NCBI GenBank assembly: GCA_022818135.1 | Contig: JAFMSR010000010.1 | Coordinates: 32,233,269-32,297,268, forward strand | DNA length: 64,000 nucleotides | From: Saxidomus purpurata | Taxonomy: Eukaryota; Mollusca; Bivalvia; Venerida; Veneridae | Reading direction: 5' to 3' | Shown: piece by piece, positions 21,993 to 35,700 of the stretch | Numbering within the stretch: position 1 is the first letter of the stretch | How the letters are laid out: each line of letters begins with the position of its first letter | The notes under the pieces: model-generated | The model's input: only the letters and a program-made list of their open reading frames with translations | Told to the model about the DNA's origin: nothing | Databases searched by the model: none | Translations under genes and position numbers: made by a program

Positions 21993-22783
21993 CAGGGATC
22001 ACGTTTGAGGGCAGTGAAAAATCCAGGAACCTGACATTGGTGATCGCATAGAAAATAAAACAAGCGCTCTTTTTTTAAACACTGATAATGTATAGTGTCA
22101 ACTCGTCTCAGGCCTACACGTTAGTTGAATCAGCTCATTGGTCAATAATAAACGGTAAGCCAATCAAAAGGGGCGGCGGGGCAACATAGCGATTTAAAGG
22201 TTGACATGTGCACACATGTGTAATGTTTATTGTCAATTTAATAGTTGAGTAAACATCGATAATTTAAATAGATGACTTTATTGAAAAGTAAGAACCAATT
22301 ACACAGCTTACAATTAAACTGGCTGTTAAGATGCCAGTAAGGTTTTTTTTTTTTTTTTTACACCTTTTATTTACAGTATACAAAGAATATCTGACACTGC
22401 TTGTTCAGTTGTTGACCGTTTGCTGCATTTTTTTTTATCTCGGTAATCAATTCATTAATCGGCAATTAAAATCAGTAGAAAAAGAGTTTTAATAAAATAT
22501 TTTATGCAATCACATTGCATTTCACTGTAAAAATGTTAAAAAGCTCGAATGAACCCACAGAACATAATATCACTCAAGAATGTTTATTAATGAGAAAGAA
22601 TTTTTATAAATAAAAAAAGTTTGTTTTATGCATTGTTTTAGTATGAAAAGGGTATACTGATATTACTTTAAACGTTATCAACGCGTTGTACAAACTTCTC
22701 CCTGTTCTGAAAAACTTCTCTCTATTGTCTCTGGAGGGAGAAGTCACTTCTCCCTATGAGTCTGGGCTAGCGTGATCCCTGCA
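21993..22783. mobile_element. Possible short TIR element (CAGGGATCACG ends)
   Basis: CAGGGATCACG at the left and CGTGATCCCTG at the right are perfect 11 bp inverted repeats about 790 bp apart. A CAGGG start is common in hAT-like elements. I cannot see an 8 bp flanking duplication, so the assignment is weak. A poly-T run lies at 22345-22361. Confidence 0.3.
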
Positions 22784-23712
22784 TATTTTGTTGTTTCTTC
22801 ATTAAAAGTATTGTCACAAAAAAAGTATTGTCAGAAAGTGTTTCTTAATTTTTGAAATATCATTGACAAAAATAACACGCTATTGTTTACATGTACTGGT
22901 ATGTATAGCAATCATTTTTGACTTAAAGAGTAACATAAGGAATGTTTTTCGTACAAACAACGTTCAGTCTCAACGGTAAGACATCTTCCTTGATAATATA
23001 AGACCTACAGGTTAATTTCATCCAAAGTGATCCTGGGACTTTAAAGTCTAACACGGAAGTTTCTTAACACAAATTACATCAGATAATAAACAAACTGTTA
23101 CACGTAATACATTGTAATTTCTTAAAGGTAACAAATTTAATTTACTGGTACATAAAGGTAGCAAGGTACATTGTATCCTGGCATATTTCTGCAACGAAAA
23201 CAAGGTACCAGGTAACTATTTGCTATAATAATCTTAACCTAACAAAGAATTTTGTTTCTTTTTATGAGAAATGTATCACACTAATAAGTCTAAACAAAAT
23301 TTCTAAGCACAAAATTTTGTGCCATGATATCGTTAAGTATAGCTAGCACAATAACATTCACAACTTTCCAGGAATTTAATATTTTCCTACATATATTATC
23401 TCATGTATTTTTTTCTACATGATTTTTTAATCTGCTGAAAGACCTACTGCTTCTGAAATATTCTTCCCAAAAAGCTTTGAATGTTTCGGATAATGTTTGA
23501 AATAACTGCAACAGCTATCTACTATACCATAGCTGTAGAATGCAACCAATTCATTAAATTTTGTGACCACTAATTACATGAGTTAGCATAAATGTGTATG
23601 ATGCAACTATTTTTACACATACAAACTTGGACATTTTCTATGCTCTGGATTTTCGATGTATTTCAACTTGTCTCATGTGTTGAAGAGCATTATCCAGGTT
23701 CTTTGCTTGCCT
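22784..23712. other. Downstream flank of COMMD9, no gene seen
   Basis: AT-rich sequence. A weak tRNA-like phrase (CAGTCTCAACGGTAAGAC) occurs near 22965-22982 but lacks a proper B box. Nothing else is identifiable. Confidence 0.4.
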
Positions 23713-23718
23713 TTTATT
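23713..23718 (-). terminator. Poly(A) signal of COMMD9
   Basis: TTTATT on the plus strand reads AATAAA on the minus strand, 80 bp beyond the COMMD9 stop codon. Confidence 0.6.
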
Positions 23719-23797
23719 TCACCCTTCATGTACAACTCATGCTCTCTATTAACTGTCTAATGAAATTGTCACAAGTCATTTATGACACACATGAATG

Positions 23798-26700
23798 TTA
23801 TCTATTTGCGACAGACGACAATTGGTCCCTGATCTTGGAAAGTCCATCTAACATCGTATCGAGAGTCTCTTTAGATAACTCTACATTAACACTTGACATG
23901 TCAGCCACTGTATCCACTCTGGAAGGGTTGTCCTGTACCTGAAAGAACAAAAGCAATATATTGATGCACATAAAAATTTCAGACCAATAATAATGCCATG
24001 TAGTGAATTCGCAAGCAGAATTGGCATGCATTTTCATTGTTATACCTGGTCTTGAAATGCAAGTAATCATGAATTCTTTGAACTAACCAAGATAATTGCA
24101 AAGTTTTTGAAAATAGATCGCTATGAATATTTTCTGGATCTTCTAGTACTATGGTGATCAATGGTACCGCAGCGCTTGTTATGCAGTGCCGACTGTTTGA
24201 GCAGAAGGAAGCAAAGGGTTTCATCACAAGCTGATATTTCAAATACTTCTTTCCTCACATCACTTTTAACACTTACCAAGCAAACAGAAATATTTTTAAA
24301 GAATACAAAGATTAAAATATTTTTTCATACTTTCATCTGTAAAATACATGTCGGTACAGACATTCGTGCAATAGAATCGGAGGATGTTTTGATATCAACA
24401 CGCCAGTCAAAGTCAACCATACGAGGTAGTGATACTGAAAAATAGAAAAGCATAACATGAAAGTCAGTCAAACTAAATAAGTTTCCCCAAGGAATAAAGT
24501 AAAACCTAAATAATGGTTCTGGGTTTAAATTAACTGATTATATACACTATTTAGACATGACTGACTACATGCTCTTTACCATCATTAGACCTGTTAATGA
24601 ATCTAAGAGCACAAGTGAAGTTTCAACTCTCTATGGAGTAATACCAATAACCATACCAACATAAATGATACTGATTTAAGGCAAATGTAAATGATAGAAT
24701 TTTAAGCAGTTTGTTACAAGCAACACAAAATTTTCAAATACTGTAATGAACGTTTAAACTAGGGCAGCCCAATTTTTCACACAATGGTCAACTTTTGGGG
24801 GGTTGTAGATATTATTTTAGCACAATTTTTAATTTTCAGAGACATAAAAATCAGTATGTGTAGGCGCAGGGGTAGAAATAACTGTGATCACAGATGAAGA
24901 TGAATATCCATGACCCTCAATCAATGGCAGGTTTAGTGGTTTAAAGCCTAATATGATCTTAACCACTCAACCACTTTATTTCTGTAACAAATATGGTCAA
25001 ATTACCTCCCTTGTCATATGAAGTAAGTTTGTAAATCTGTTAAATGATACAAGAATGAATTGTTATCATTCATGGTTAGATCTTAACAATATTTACCTTG
25101 GTTGTTTACTGCCTGGGCTCGCCATGTTGACATATTTTCAATCATTATTTTTGCCAGCAGGTCTCTCAAATTCTTGTGAAAATCACCTGAAATAGGAAAG
25201 GAAATATGCAACACACTCAAACAACATCTTTTGGTAGCTGTTATCTGTAATCTTTGCTCCAAGCATGTTTATAGGGTCAATAAAGATCATTTAGGGGTGT
25301 TATTAATGCTACAAGTGACTTTGAAACATTCCGTTTTTTTCCTGGGGTTTAACACTTGTTTTTCTAGTACGTTACGTATCACTAATTTATTCTTGATTGT
25401 GAAACAAGTTCTTACAACTTAGATTAAATTTTTCGAGCCTCATTCCAGATGGAATCAACCTCAAAGAGATCGAGGCCACCTCTCTACAACAAACACTTGT
25501 CAGTGTTCCCAAGGGTGTTCTCTCCTGAGAGAGTGCACTGTACGTCTAATATAGAAAACACTCTTAACTAGAAATATTTTTAAACATTCCTCTTTTAAGT
25601 CTTGTTACACAAGAGGGTTTTACATTTTGCTTGAAAATTACTGTTTAAGTAACTTACTAGGAAATAGCTGGATAAGATCTGCTGGTTCAGCTGATCCCTG
25701 GAATACTGCGCTTTTCATTAAAGCACCTAGGGACGTCAGTAACTGAAAATATGAATGTTTACAAAATATTGTCATGAACAGTAAATGTTTACAGGATATA
25801 GAACAGATCCCTATAAATCCTGCATTTCTTATTTCTCTTTGTGTCTGGCTTTTTCCCCTTTTATTTAGAACCTCATCTTAGCATTCTCAGGAAAAAAGAC
25901 AAAACGTTTGAAGCCTCCTTAAGAAAATTATATGCAATCTGTTCAGAATCATCTTAAACTGGCATCACTTTTATTTTTACACAGTAGCTGTGTACAGTTC
26001 TTTAAATAATATATAGAAGGATATGAAAAGCTGAATTTTTGCCAAATACAAACCAAATATTTGTTAGATACAAACCCCATAGCAAGCATGTGCCTCTTAT
26101 GTGTAAAAGATTTTCTGAACAAAATTGAATTACCTCCCTTTGTCCATAAATGCAAATTATACTTTTTCTCAACTTCATTTTCTTTTCATTATTTTCACAA
26201 TAGTTGTAGTTTGGATTTAAAACTGCAAAATTATTTTAAACATATAATTACAATCAGCTATATGTGTGCTTCACAATAACAGTGTGCATAAATCTAGTCC
26301 AGACTGACTTGCTCTCAATCACTAAGTTGGGAAGAACAATTATGGTGATTTTTGCCTTTGTGATGAGCAGAGATCATCCATGCAGTATCTGCAGTGTGTT
26401 CACTATTCAGTCAGTATCTGCAGTGTGTTCACTATTCAGTCAGTAACTGCAGTGTGTTCACTATTCAGTCAGTAACTGCAGTGTTCACTATTCAGTCAGT
26501 AACTGCAGTGTTCACTATTCAGTCAGTAACTGCAGTGTGTTTAATATTCAGTCAGTAACCACAGTGTTCACTATTTAATCAATGACCACAGTGATCACTA
26601 TTCAATCAATGACAGCAGTGTTCACTATTAAATCATAAGGTTTTTCAGCAGACACCCCTTTGAACAGTAACTGGTACTTTCCAAACTGAAAGATGGACAA

Positions 26701-29700
26701 GTCCATTTCTGAAATATAGCAGGATCTTGGTTAAGACGTCGTAACATATTATGACAAACCATAATTACCTTTTTAGCCTCTTCTTGAGAAATACCAAATT
26801 GTGTTGCTATGTTACCGACGACCGTATCGGGAACTTTCCGTCTGTCTCTGTATAGGAACGCTTCCTGACACGTCTTGTGCACAACATCTTTCGAAGGTGC
26901 CTGAAAATAGAGAAGACAGTTGCATAGCGTAAGTCCTTATTTATGAAATTAATTCCCTATGTTTTTGTTAATATGAAAGAATTTGCAGGTACTTTTATGC
27001 ACTTGGCAGTCTTCAATATCTATGGGGTCGGGCTAAGGTCTGGACTGAGTAACATGGCATCTAACAATGGTTTCTTGTCAAATGGGAAAGAAATGTTTAT
27101 AAACAGGGTTCTTGTTCATAATCAAATCAATGTTATATTTTGATAGGTATATTTTAATGTAGATCCTGGGCATGATACAAAAGTAAAGTATTAATTCCCT
27201 GAATTATGTAGTGGTCAACTTTAGATAAGCAAGAGGGCTAGGGTCTGGTACCCAGATTCACTTGTATCTGCATCTGTCTCTCTTCAACCTGCGCCTGTCA
27301 GGAGTCTTGTCAAGTTCACCCAAGGAGAGGTCCCAGGGTTGGCCGGGACTTACAAACAATAAAGTAAAAAAAAAAAAAAAAGATAAGCAAGAGCAGTGTA
27401 CATGTCAGACTTATAAAAGTCTGTTGAGATTGAGAGGTGTTTTTTCTTTTGAAGTTTTATTTGTCTCAATCAAAGCTCATCTCAACAGATGAGTCAAGGG
27501 AAGGAGAAATTGTGAAGATGTTGTAAAATGTCTAGAAAAGACATGAGATAATGACTCTTAACAACTGATGCCAGTCTATGTACATGTATGTTGCTTTCAT
27601 AATTGTAAATATTAGATTTGTTTTTAGGGGAGACAGGCTACAAGGTTTAAGTCAAACAAGTGTTTCTCTATTATCCATTGATTTTAACCTCACAATTTTA
27701 ACCCTATCCTCCTCTGATTACTCATAAATAAAAGTTTTTAAAAATCGACACTAAGTATACACAGTGTTAGGATGAAAGTCACTAACTCAGATTCAACTGT
27801 ATATATTTCACTAAGCACACACAGAAACTACTTTAGGTGTTTGCAAAATGAAACATTCTCAAACTTTTACGGAAATTAACAACAATTCTGCTTCTTTTAT
27901 GCCCAAGTGCTAAAAATTGTGTGGGAGGTGCAGTAAACAGTTCAAAAGCATGAGAGAAAAAACATTTATCTGTTCATTCCATACTGCTGATAACCTAAAT
28001 GAAGTTGAGTAAGTTAATTAGCAAGTCAGGATTTTTCTGCATGCAGTACTTTCTTTTCCGGTGCTTTTTCTACAGAAATACAAGCAAATTTTCTGACAGA
28101 GAAACCTGTTGCTAGGCGATTTCTCTGCTTTGGTTCCACCTACATACAATATATTCAAACTTTGAAAGAATTAACAGGGTAGACCTGTCAGTAGTCAATT
28201 AAGCTGTGCTAAGTGGTTGAAAGATAAATATAAATAAACTGAATAATTAATGTCTGATAAAAGTGCAAACATATGCTGTAATGTTACATAGGTGAGACTG
28301 ATAAAGGTGTCCAGCTGGGGGTATCTTTCATCACCTTGATACTAAACAAAGGAACAAAGAAAGGTAAAAATCCCTGACTGTAGACAGGTAGCATTGATTA
28401 AATACAATACTGTAAAATCCTGACATTTAGTGAAACATTTTTTTTTTGAGAAAAAATTTATGAAATACTTTGTACCTTTAAACAAAAGGGCCAAGATGGG
28501 CCTTTATTGCTCACACTTGGCTACCATTGGCTATAATACAAGCTCAACAATGGCATCACAGGAAGGCTCAATTTTGACCTGGGGGTCTTGATTTAAACAC
28601 TGTTGGTAAAGGTCCACTACACACTGCTACCTTATTCAGCCTCTACTCTCACTAATTATTTGTAAGGGCACTTTTGCTATTTAATGGAGAAGTTTTAAAA
28701 AAACTTACAAGTAAAGGAAATTTAGTGAGATAAATGAGATACCTGACCGCTTTGACAGCTTTTGTACTGATTATGGTATAAGATTACAGATTTCTATTAT
28801 GTGTTGACCATCTGGGAATCAGAAAACTTGTAAACAATCCATCAGTGTCAGAATCTTGTCATGTATAAAATATACATGTGTGATATGTAAACAAGTGCAA
28901 TGTAATGTACATCTTGTCTGCAACATCTGGTCATATACACAATACAGGACAATGTACACACTTCTGAAGATTTCAAGTCAATATTTTCCCCTGATTGATC
29001 AATAAATTTTCATTTGACCTTATTTGCATCATTTGACAAAGCAAACCTTAGAGAAAATCAAATATTTGCCAAAGTAGCCAGTTACCTCCCTTCCACTATC
29101 ATCCTTTCTTTACCATATTTATGAATATAAAGTTGGTTAAAATTGGGAAATACCCCTGCTTAAAAACTGATAAAAACAAAAACTTCATAGCTTTCCTAAA
29201 TTGTTGTAACATGACATCTGTTTTTCTTTTTTTTTCTTCTTTCTGATAACTATTCTGGTAATTAAAACCAAATTTCTTCTCTTTTTGCTGCTACCTGACC
29301 CATCTGTTATAAAACTTCCAGTAATAATGAGGACGAGGAAAGAGTGAAGGAAAGAGAGAAGTTTAAGCCATAGATTTGGTTCAATTAACCCTTTATTTCG
29401 ACATGGTCTGCACACTTTTTTTTGTATATTCAAATTCACTCTTGGAAATTATTGGTTATTTCCATCAGAAATTTTCCAATTCGCATCATGTTATTTCCAC
29501 TTCATCTTTTATTCAAAGTCAATAATTTAAATGATAAAAACTTTTCCGTTTATCAATAGGTGATCGAGTTCAGGTAGATTCTCGTTCAAATAGACACAAA
29601 GGACTCGATATTGCTTTGTTTGGTCATATGACTGACTTATTCGGCGGGAATATAATTTCCCGCTCATTTCACCTGTAAAGCATGGTAACCACGGTAATTT

Positions 29701-32700
29701 AATATCACAAGTCTGTATTGAAGTCGCCCTTGGCGATACCTACGGCTGTCTATATACTGATATTATTAATCTGTCACAAAATTTTATATCTTTATCAATA
29801 TGGACTATTATGTCTAGGAGCACTCTTGCCATAAAATTAACAGTAAATTCAATTGTTACATCCCACACAGAAAACCTGAATGTAAACTTGATTTAAAAGT
29901 CATAGTAAGACCACCAAGCGAGTTTTTTTTTGTACACATGAATAAAAGTTACACTGTGCAGTCATTGTACTAAATTGACTGTGACTCACCGGTTGTAAAA
30001 TACCTGTAAAACTGAAACTATGCATGTCTAGGTTCATTGATCCCCCACATCTTATATCTTGTACTATCAAAGTATACAAACACTACAATCACATGTACTG
30101 TGTAAACATCTTCTAAATAAAATGACCAGACCACAGCTATTTACAGGGCGGGCATTTATCTCATTTCTCACTTAAAAGTTACATGTCTTAACAAGGCTCA
30201 AACCTACGACCCACAATCAGTGCGAGGTTTATTGATTTCAAGCCAGCAACATTTAAACCAGGCGATCACAAAGGCCAATCTCTCAGAACTCACCAGCAGC
30301 ACTTACCAAACAGTACAAAAAACGTATCTTTATTATTTGCAAGAATTCTAATCTAAATCTAACACACATTAATATAATATATTTTAATAACTTCACTGAC
30401 AATACTAAATCTTTTACTGCGTTCAGAGTATAATTTTAACTTTGAGGTATGTTCAATCTGTTACAGGGTTACCGGGTATTTAAGACTTTTTTTCTGATAA
30501 CATCTACAGCAAACAACAGCAGGATTTTAAACTGTGTAAAATATAAGGCTGTATCTGTACCAGGTGTGACAATACATGTTTATGATTCCTCTCTGAATGG
30601 ATTTCAAGGTTTCCACTACCACTTGTCTATGTTACCACATTATGTAGAAATGGCGAAAGAAATTCGAAACTGGCAACAGAAATTCTCTAGCAATACCAGT
30701 CAAACTTTTATTTATTTGCCCAAAAACGAGAATTATGGTCAAAAACTGATGACCGATGTTTTAATGCCAGAGCAGGAGCCCTACTGTCAAAAAGAAAGAC
30801 TGCCGATTCGGGTTTAACAATCCTACTAAAGTTAGAGATATAATGGGCTGAATTATTTATACTGTCCATGCAATGTTTTACATGTATCATGATGTACCTC
30901 ATGTCTTTTCTGAGCATTTTTATAAATCTTCACAATTTATCCTTCCCTTGACTCTTTGAGATGAGCTTTGATTGAGACAAATTTTAAAAAAAGATACTTT
31001 CTACAAAGAAAAAAAGACTTGAATAGAAAACCTCTCAATCTAAACAGACTTTTATAAGTCTAGTGTAAGTCAGATGTTTGCAGAAAAGTCAAAATATTCA
31101 GGGAGGCATGCACAAGCCTTAAACTCCCAGGATATTAATGTCTCTTCTTTTGCCTTAGACCCATTTGTTTCTGGCCATTTCAAATGGTTGAAGGATTCAT
31201 TCACGAGTGTAGTTGCTGGTGTGTTGTTATGTTTAGGTACAACTGTTCTTGTTTTAAATCCATTACCGGTATATCTTCTATTGACTCTAAATCCGTGCAA
31301 TGATGTGGCATCAAAATAATAAAACTTAATCTCATTAATCAGTGTCTGACTTCCTAAAATGTAAAATTTGTAAGTGAACCAAACCCAGAATGTGCTATAG
31401 ATGTATTCACATGCAGTTTTGTTTTGAAAACTCTGTTTTGGTTGTTGCAACACTTCATTATGGTAATTGCATAATTGCGTAACTTCGTTTATTAAAAAAT
31501 ATTAAACCAAGGTGCAAAAGTATGATTGCAATTACATCACTACTGCTGCAATATGAAACAGGTACCAGTACTGAAGTACAAACATACTGGTACCCTGCTG
31601 ATTTACCTGGATTTACCAGCAGTAGCTGCATTCGCTTGATTTGCTTTGATTAAAGGCAGTATATAAGACTGCAATATCTAGAATGACTTTAAAACCCTTG
31701 ATTTAAGAAAAACCAAACCCGCAATTGATGGACTACAACGTCTAGACTAGATTTTTCAAGTTAAACCCTTGATTAAGAAATGCAAAACCCCGTTATACAA
31801 CTTGTTACAAAAGTTTCAATGACTAAACAAGGAAGTTTTTACCATTTACGATCGTGATTTACAGCGAAAAAAAAAATAAAACCGTCAAGGACAAGTAAAG
31901 AGTCTCCTCAGAATACAGGAGAACTATACAGGAAGATTGTATCATCCGCTGAATCATTCACTGATTGCAAAGATAAAATTGCTTATTGTTTAATTTAAAC
32001 TACGAAGAAAACAAGACTTTGTTTTCTTCAAATTTTTCACATGCACATGGTGAATTATGAGTTACTGATTAATATACCCCATCAATGCAGTAATTGAAAA
32101 TTTGACTGAAATATGTTATCTTTTGTTTGATATCTGACCTCACAAAATATTAGGATTTATCCATATTTTCTGCTTCCCTGAAGTCATCAGTGGTACAATA
32201 AATCAGCAATACTGCAAAGCTTTGTATACTGTAATACCACACTTACAAAGTCTGTTCAGACTGAGATTTCATTTTAAATAATTAAAGCTATTTTCAATAC
32301 CAAGAGAAATCTATCAAAAATCATTTTTTGACATTGCTGTAAAAGAACTGAAGGCAACATTGTAGACTGTAACGACTTATGCCAGTCTATGTTGTGGCCT
32401 TGAAATAATCTAAAACTTCTTACATGGCCTTGTCCATCTTTCAATCAAGACAGTATTGAACAAAACGATGCCTTATACTGAACATTTATTGACTGAATAC
32501 AGTGAATAGTGATCAGTGTAGACCATCTGTCATGTCTATTTGTATATAAAAGTATTAAAGAGTTCATACTATCAATGATAAAGGTAACTGCGTAAGTAAT
32601 GCAGATTTCCTAGAATTTTGTTTTTGCAAAGAAACTTGGCTGCATCTTTAACAAGTAGAATTAATCAGACTCATAACAAACAACGCCCAACAGAAGGCCA

Positions 32701-35700
32701 CGAAGATGACTCAACCTCTTGTACAGTGCTTGCACATAAACAGACAGTTTTTACTAAAACATCATTTCCATGGCTTTTTTACTGTGTAAGAAAAGCCACA
32801 TTTCTACCGGGACCCCATTTTTTTTTCAAGGAACTAAGGTGAATAAAATTTTGTGATAGAGTTCAACTATAAGAAAGCAATTCTAGATATAAATCCTTAA
32901 AAGAAGAAAACCCACCGCTATACATGAAAGACAAAATTTCAATGATCAAATTCAACACACAAATTCAATCTATATAAGGTTAACAAACAACTTTGAATTA
33001 CATGTCCCCAAACTTGATTTAGAATTTGGTAGGAAATCTTTATCCTACCTACTCTGGTCCAAAGACTTGGAATACAATTCCATTAAATATACGGCAAGCT
33101 AAAACTTTAGCAGCAGAATCACAGTGGGTCTTTTCTACTTAGAGGTATGAGACGCCTAAATACATTTCCATAGACTTACATTATAAGGGTTTCTTCCGTG
33201 CGACTACCCAAAACTCACCGACTGCTGAAATGAACTTTTTTTGTAGAATCTCCTAGTCCCCTAAAAAAACAAAATTTATACAGTGATCAATACTTTAGCC
33301 AGTAATTTGGAGCTCAATGACACCACCCCAATCTGTGGCAGTTTTAGTGGTCACCGACCAAATATGTCAGTATTTTCAAATACCAAAATTTTGATTATAA
33401 TTTATATCCAGATTTTTCTCTTCATATTTCATTTGTGATCTATCATGCAGCGATTATTTCAAACTAATTTTTCTTGTATGCATCCACTTAGTTTCAGCCA
33501 ATCAGCAATCAAACACATAGTGTAGGTCGATGTTCCTAGACAAAATAACCTGCTTCCGCTTTTCACCGATTTAGGGTCTCATACCTAAAGACTGAAACGA
33601 TTGCTTTGTACGCACTTAGAACTCTTTCAAATAATAAAATAATAATGCTGAACCAAAGTATAGCTTTGATTTAATCTGCATAGCATCACGATGCAGAATA
33701 TACCTCCTATTGAGACCAGGTCGAGAGATTTGTGTGCTGCTGCTGAGCTTTTAAATAATTTGTCAAATGCTTCAATATCAGTTGTCATATCTGTAGTCTT
33801 TTCTTTTCAGAGTCGAAAAGTGAGTGGACAGGGAGCAGAGTGTCTATTAAAAAATATGTGTTTACTTGGTTGATACATCATATACTCTTCTTGCAGTGGC
33901 ATGTTATGTTACCCCACCCTTCCAAAAAATGAAATTTTGAAGAAATTTTGCCTTATTTATGCAAAAAGAGTGTTCTAAAAAGCAGGATAGTATCAAAATT
34001 TACATCAAAACGTACAATAGAGTTAAGGCTGTACATACGCACACCGTACAAACACGCTTGTTCAGTAAAAAACCCAAATTAAACATCTAGATGGACGTGC
34101 AGGGTGCCCAAAATTAAGAGTAATCTGCGTGGCATTTGAATTTCTAACACATGTACCATGAATGTAAAGAACCGAATGCTTCTTAAGTGCCACTTTTTCA
34201 TTAAAATATGAATTGTCACGGCTATGCATAAAATTTCAATTGAAATAGACGATAAGTGACGCGATGCATCCCTCTGAGGCCAAAAAAAGCGTATTTTTGT
34301 ACACCGTTTAGAGTAATATTCGTATTTCTGAGACCGAAATTGCAAATGCGACAAGAAATGATACATATTTAACAAAATTCGTTTTTAATGTAATGAAAAA
34401 CAACAAATTAGCTACAAAAACTGAGCAGATTTTCTCAAAAATTGGGTTTTAAGGCATTTTGTAATTAAAGGGAGGTAATTCAAAATCTATATTGCCCTTC
34501 CCTATGCGTCCGGGACATGTTGTCGCATTTTTGTGATAAGAATTACGCGATTTTTGTGAAATTACAATGCTAGCACTGTTTTCACGCAATTTCATGGCGA
34601 CTAGATCTATATAACACATTTTAATTACAACAGTATACTTGTTTGATATGTTTTCAGCTCTAGAATCATAAGGTGGCGAAAATCATTTACTAGAACAGTA
34701 GCCATTTAGGTGATATTTACCCGTCTAGTGATTTTGAGATTCAGTTACAGGTCTAAAAAACACAATTTCATCAATAAAATCACAGTACGTACTAAAAATC
34801 CGAGCATAAACAGCTCGGGAATATACTTGTAAATTATCATTTGTGAATTATATACCACATTTCACACTTCTATTGACAACATGTTATCTGCCCTTGCACA
34901 TTTCTTTTTCAGCATTTTCTCCCTGCTGGTCCCGTATATTGAAACTTTGTAACCATACCTGCATTCTAGACTAAAAAATCTTCTAGTAATAAATTCAGAT
35001 TTGCGCTGACATCTCTACACTCCGTATTTATGTGTGCACAACAAAATCATACAGTTATAATACCCTAAATCTGACCTAGGGGTACATTTTGAACCTTTAT
35101 TTCATAAAAAAATATCAGAAAAGCTGATTTGTTTCCTTCCAGACCTCCATTCAAGTATCTGTTACCAAATTAGCTATTTTGAATACAAAACAATGTCTAA
35201 AATGAACTCGGGGACACACAGAAACATCGTTTTCTGTGCTATATTTAGGTATGAGACGCCTAAATACATTTCCATAGACTTACATTATAAGGGTTTCTTC
35301 CGGTGCGACTACCCAAAATCTCACCGACTGCTGAAATGAACTTTATTTTGTAGAATCATCCTAGTCCCACATAAAAATAACAAAATTTATACAGTGATCC
35401 AATACTTTATGCCAGTAATTTGGAGCTCAATGACACCACCCCAATTCTGTGGCAGTTTTAGTGGTCACCGACCAAATATGTCAGTATTTTCAAATACCAA
35501 ATATTTTGATTATAATTTATATCCAGATTTTTCTCTTCATATTTCATTTGTGATCTATCATGCAGCGATTATTTCAAACTAATTTTTCTTGTATGCATCC
35601 ACTTAGTTTCAGCCAATCAGCAATCAAACACATAGTGTAGGTCCGCATGTTCCCTAGACAAAATAACCTGCTTCCGCTTTTCACCGATTTAGGGGTCTCA

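Noticed and set aside
23592..23942. 116-codon plus-strand frame
   Set aside because: Antisense to the last COMMD9 exon and its 3' flank.
30449..30817. 122-codon plus-strand frame in COMMD9 intron 1
   Set aside because: No recognisable domain, no clear splice or promoter context, ordinary AT-rich composition. It could be checked with RNA-seq.
31070..31453. 127-codon minus-strand frame
   Set aside because: It overlaps repeat-derived sequence, has no domain, and another frame is open on the opposite strand.
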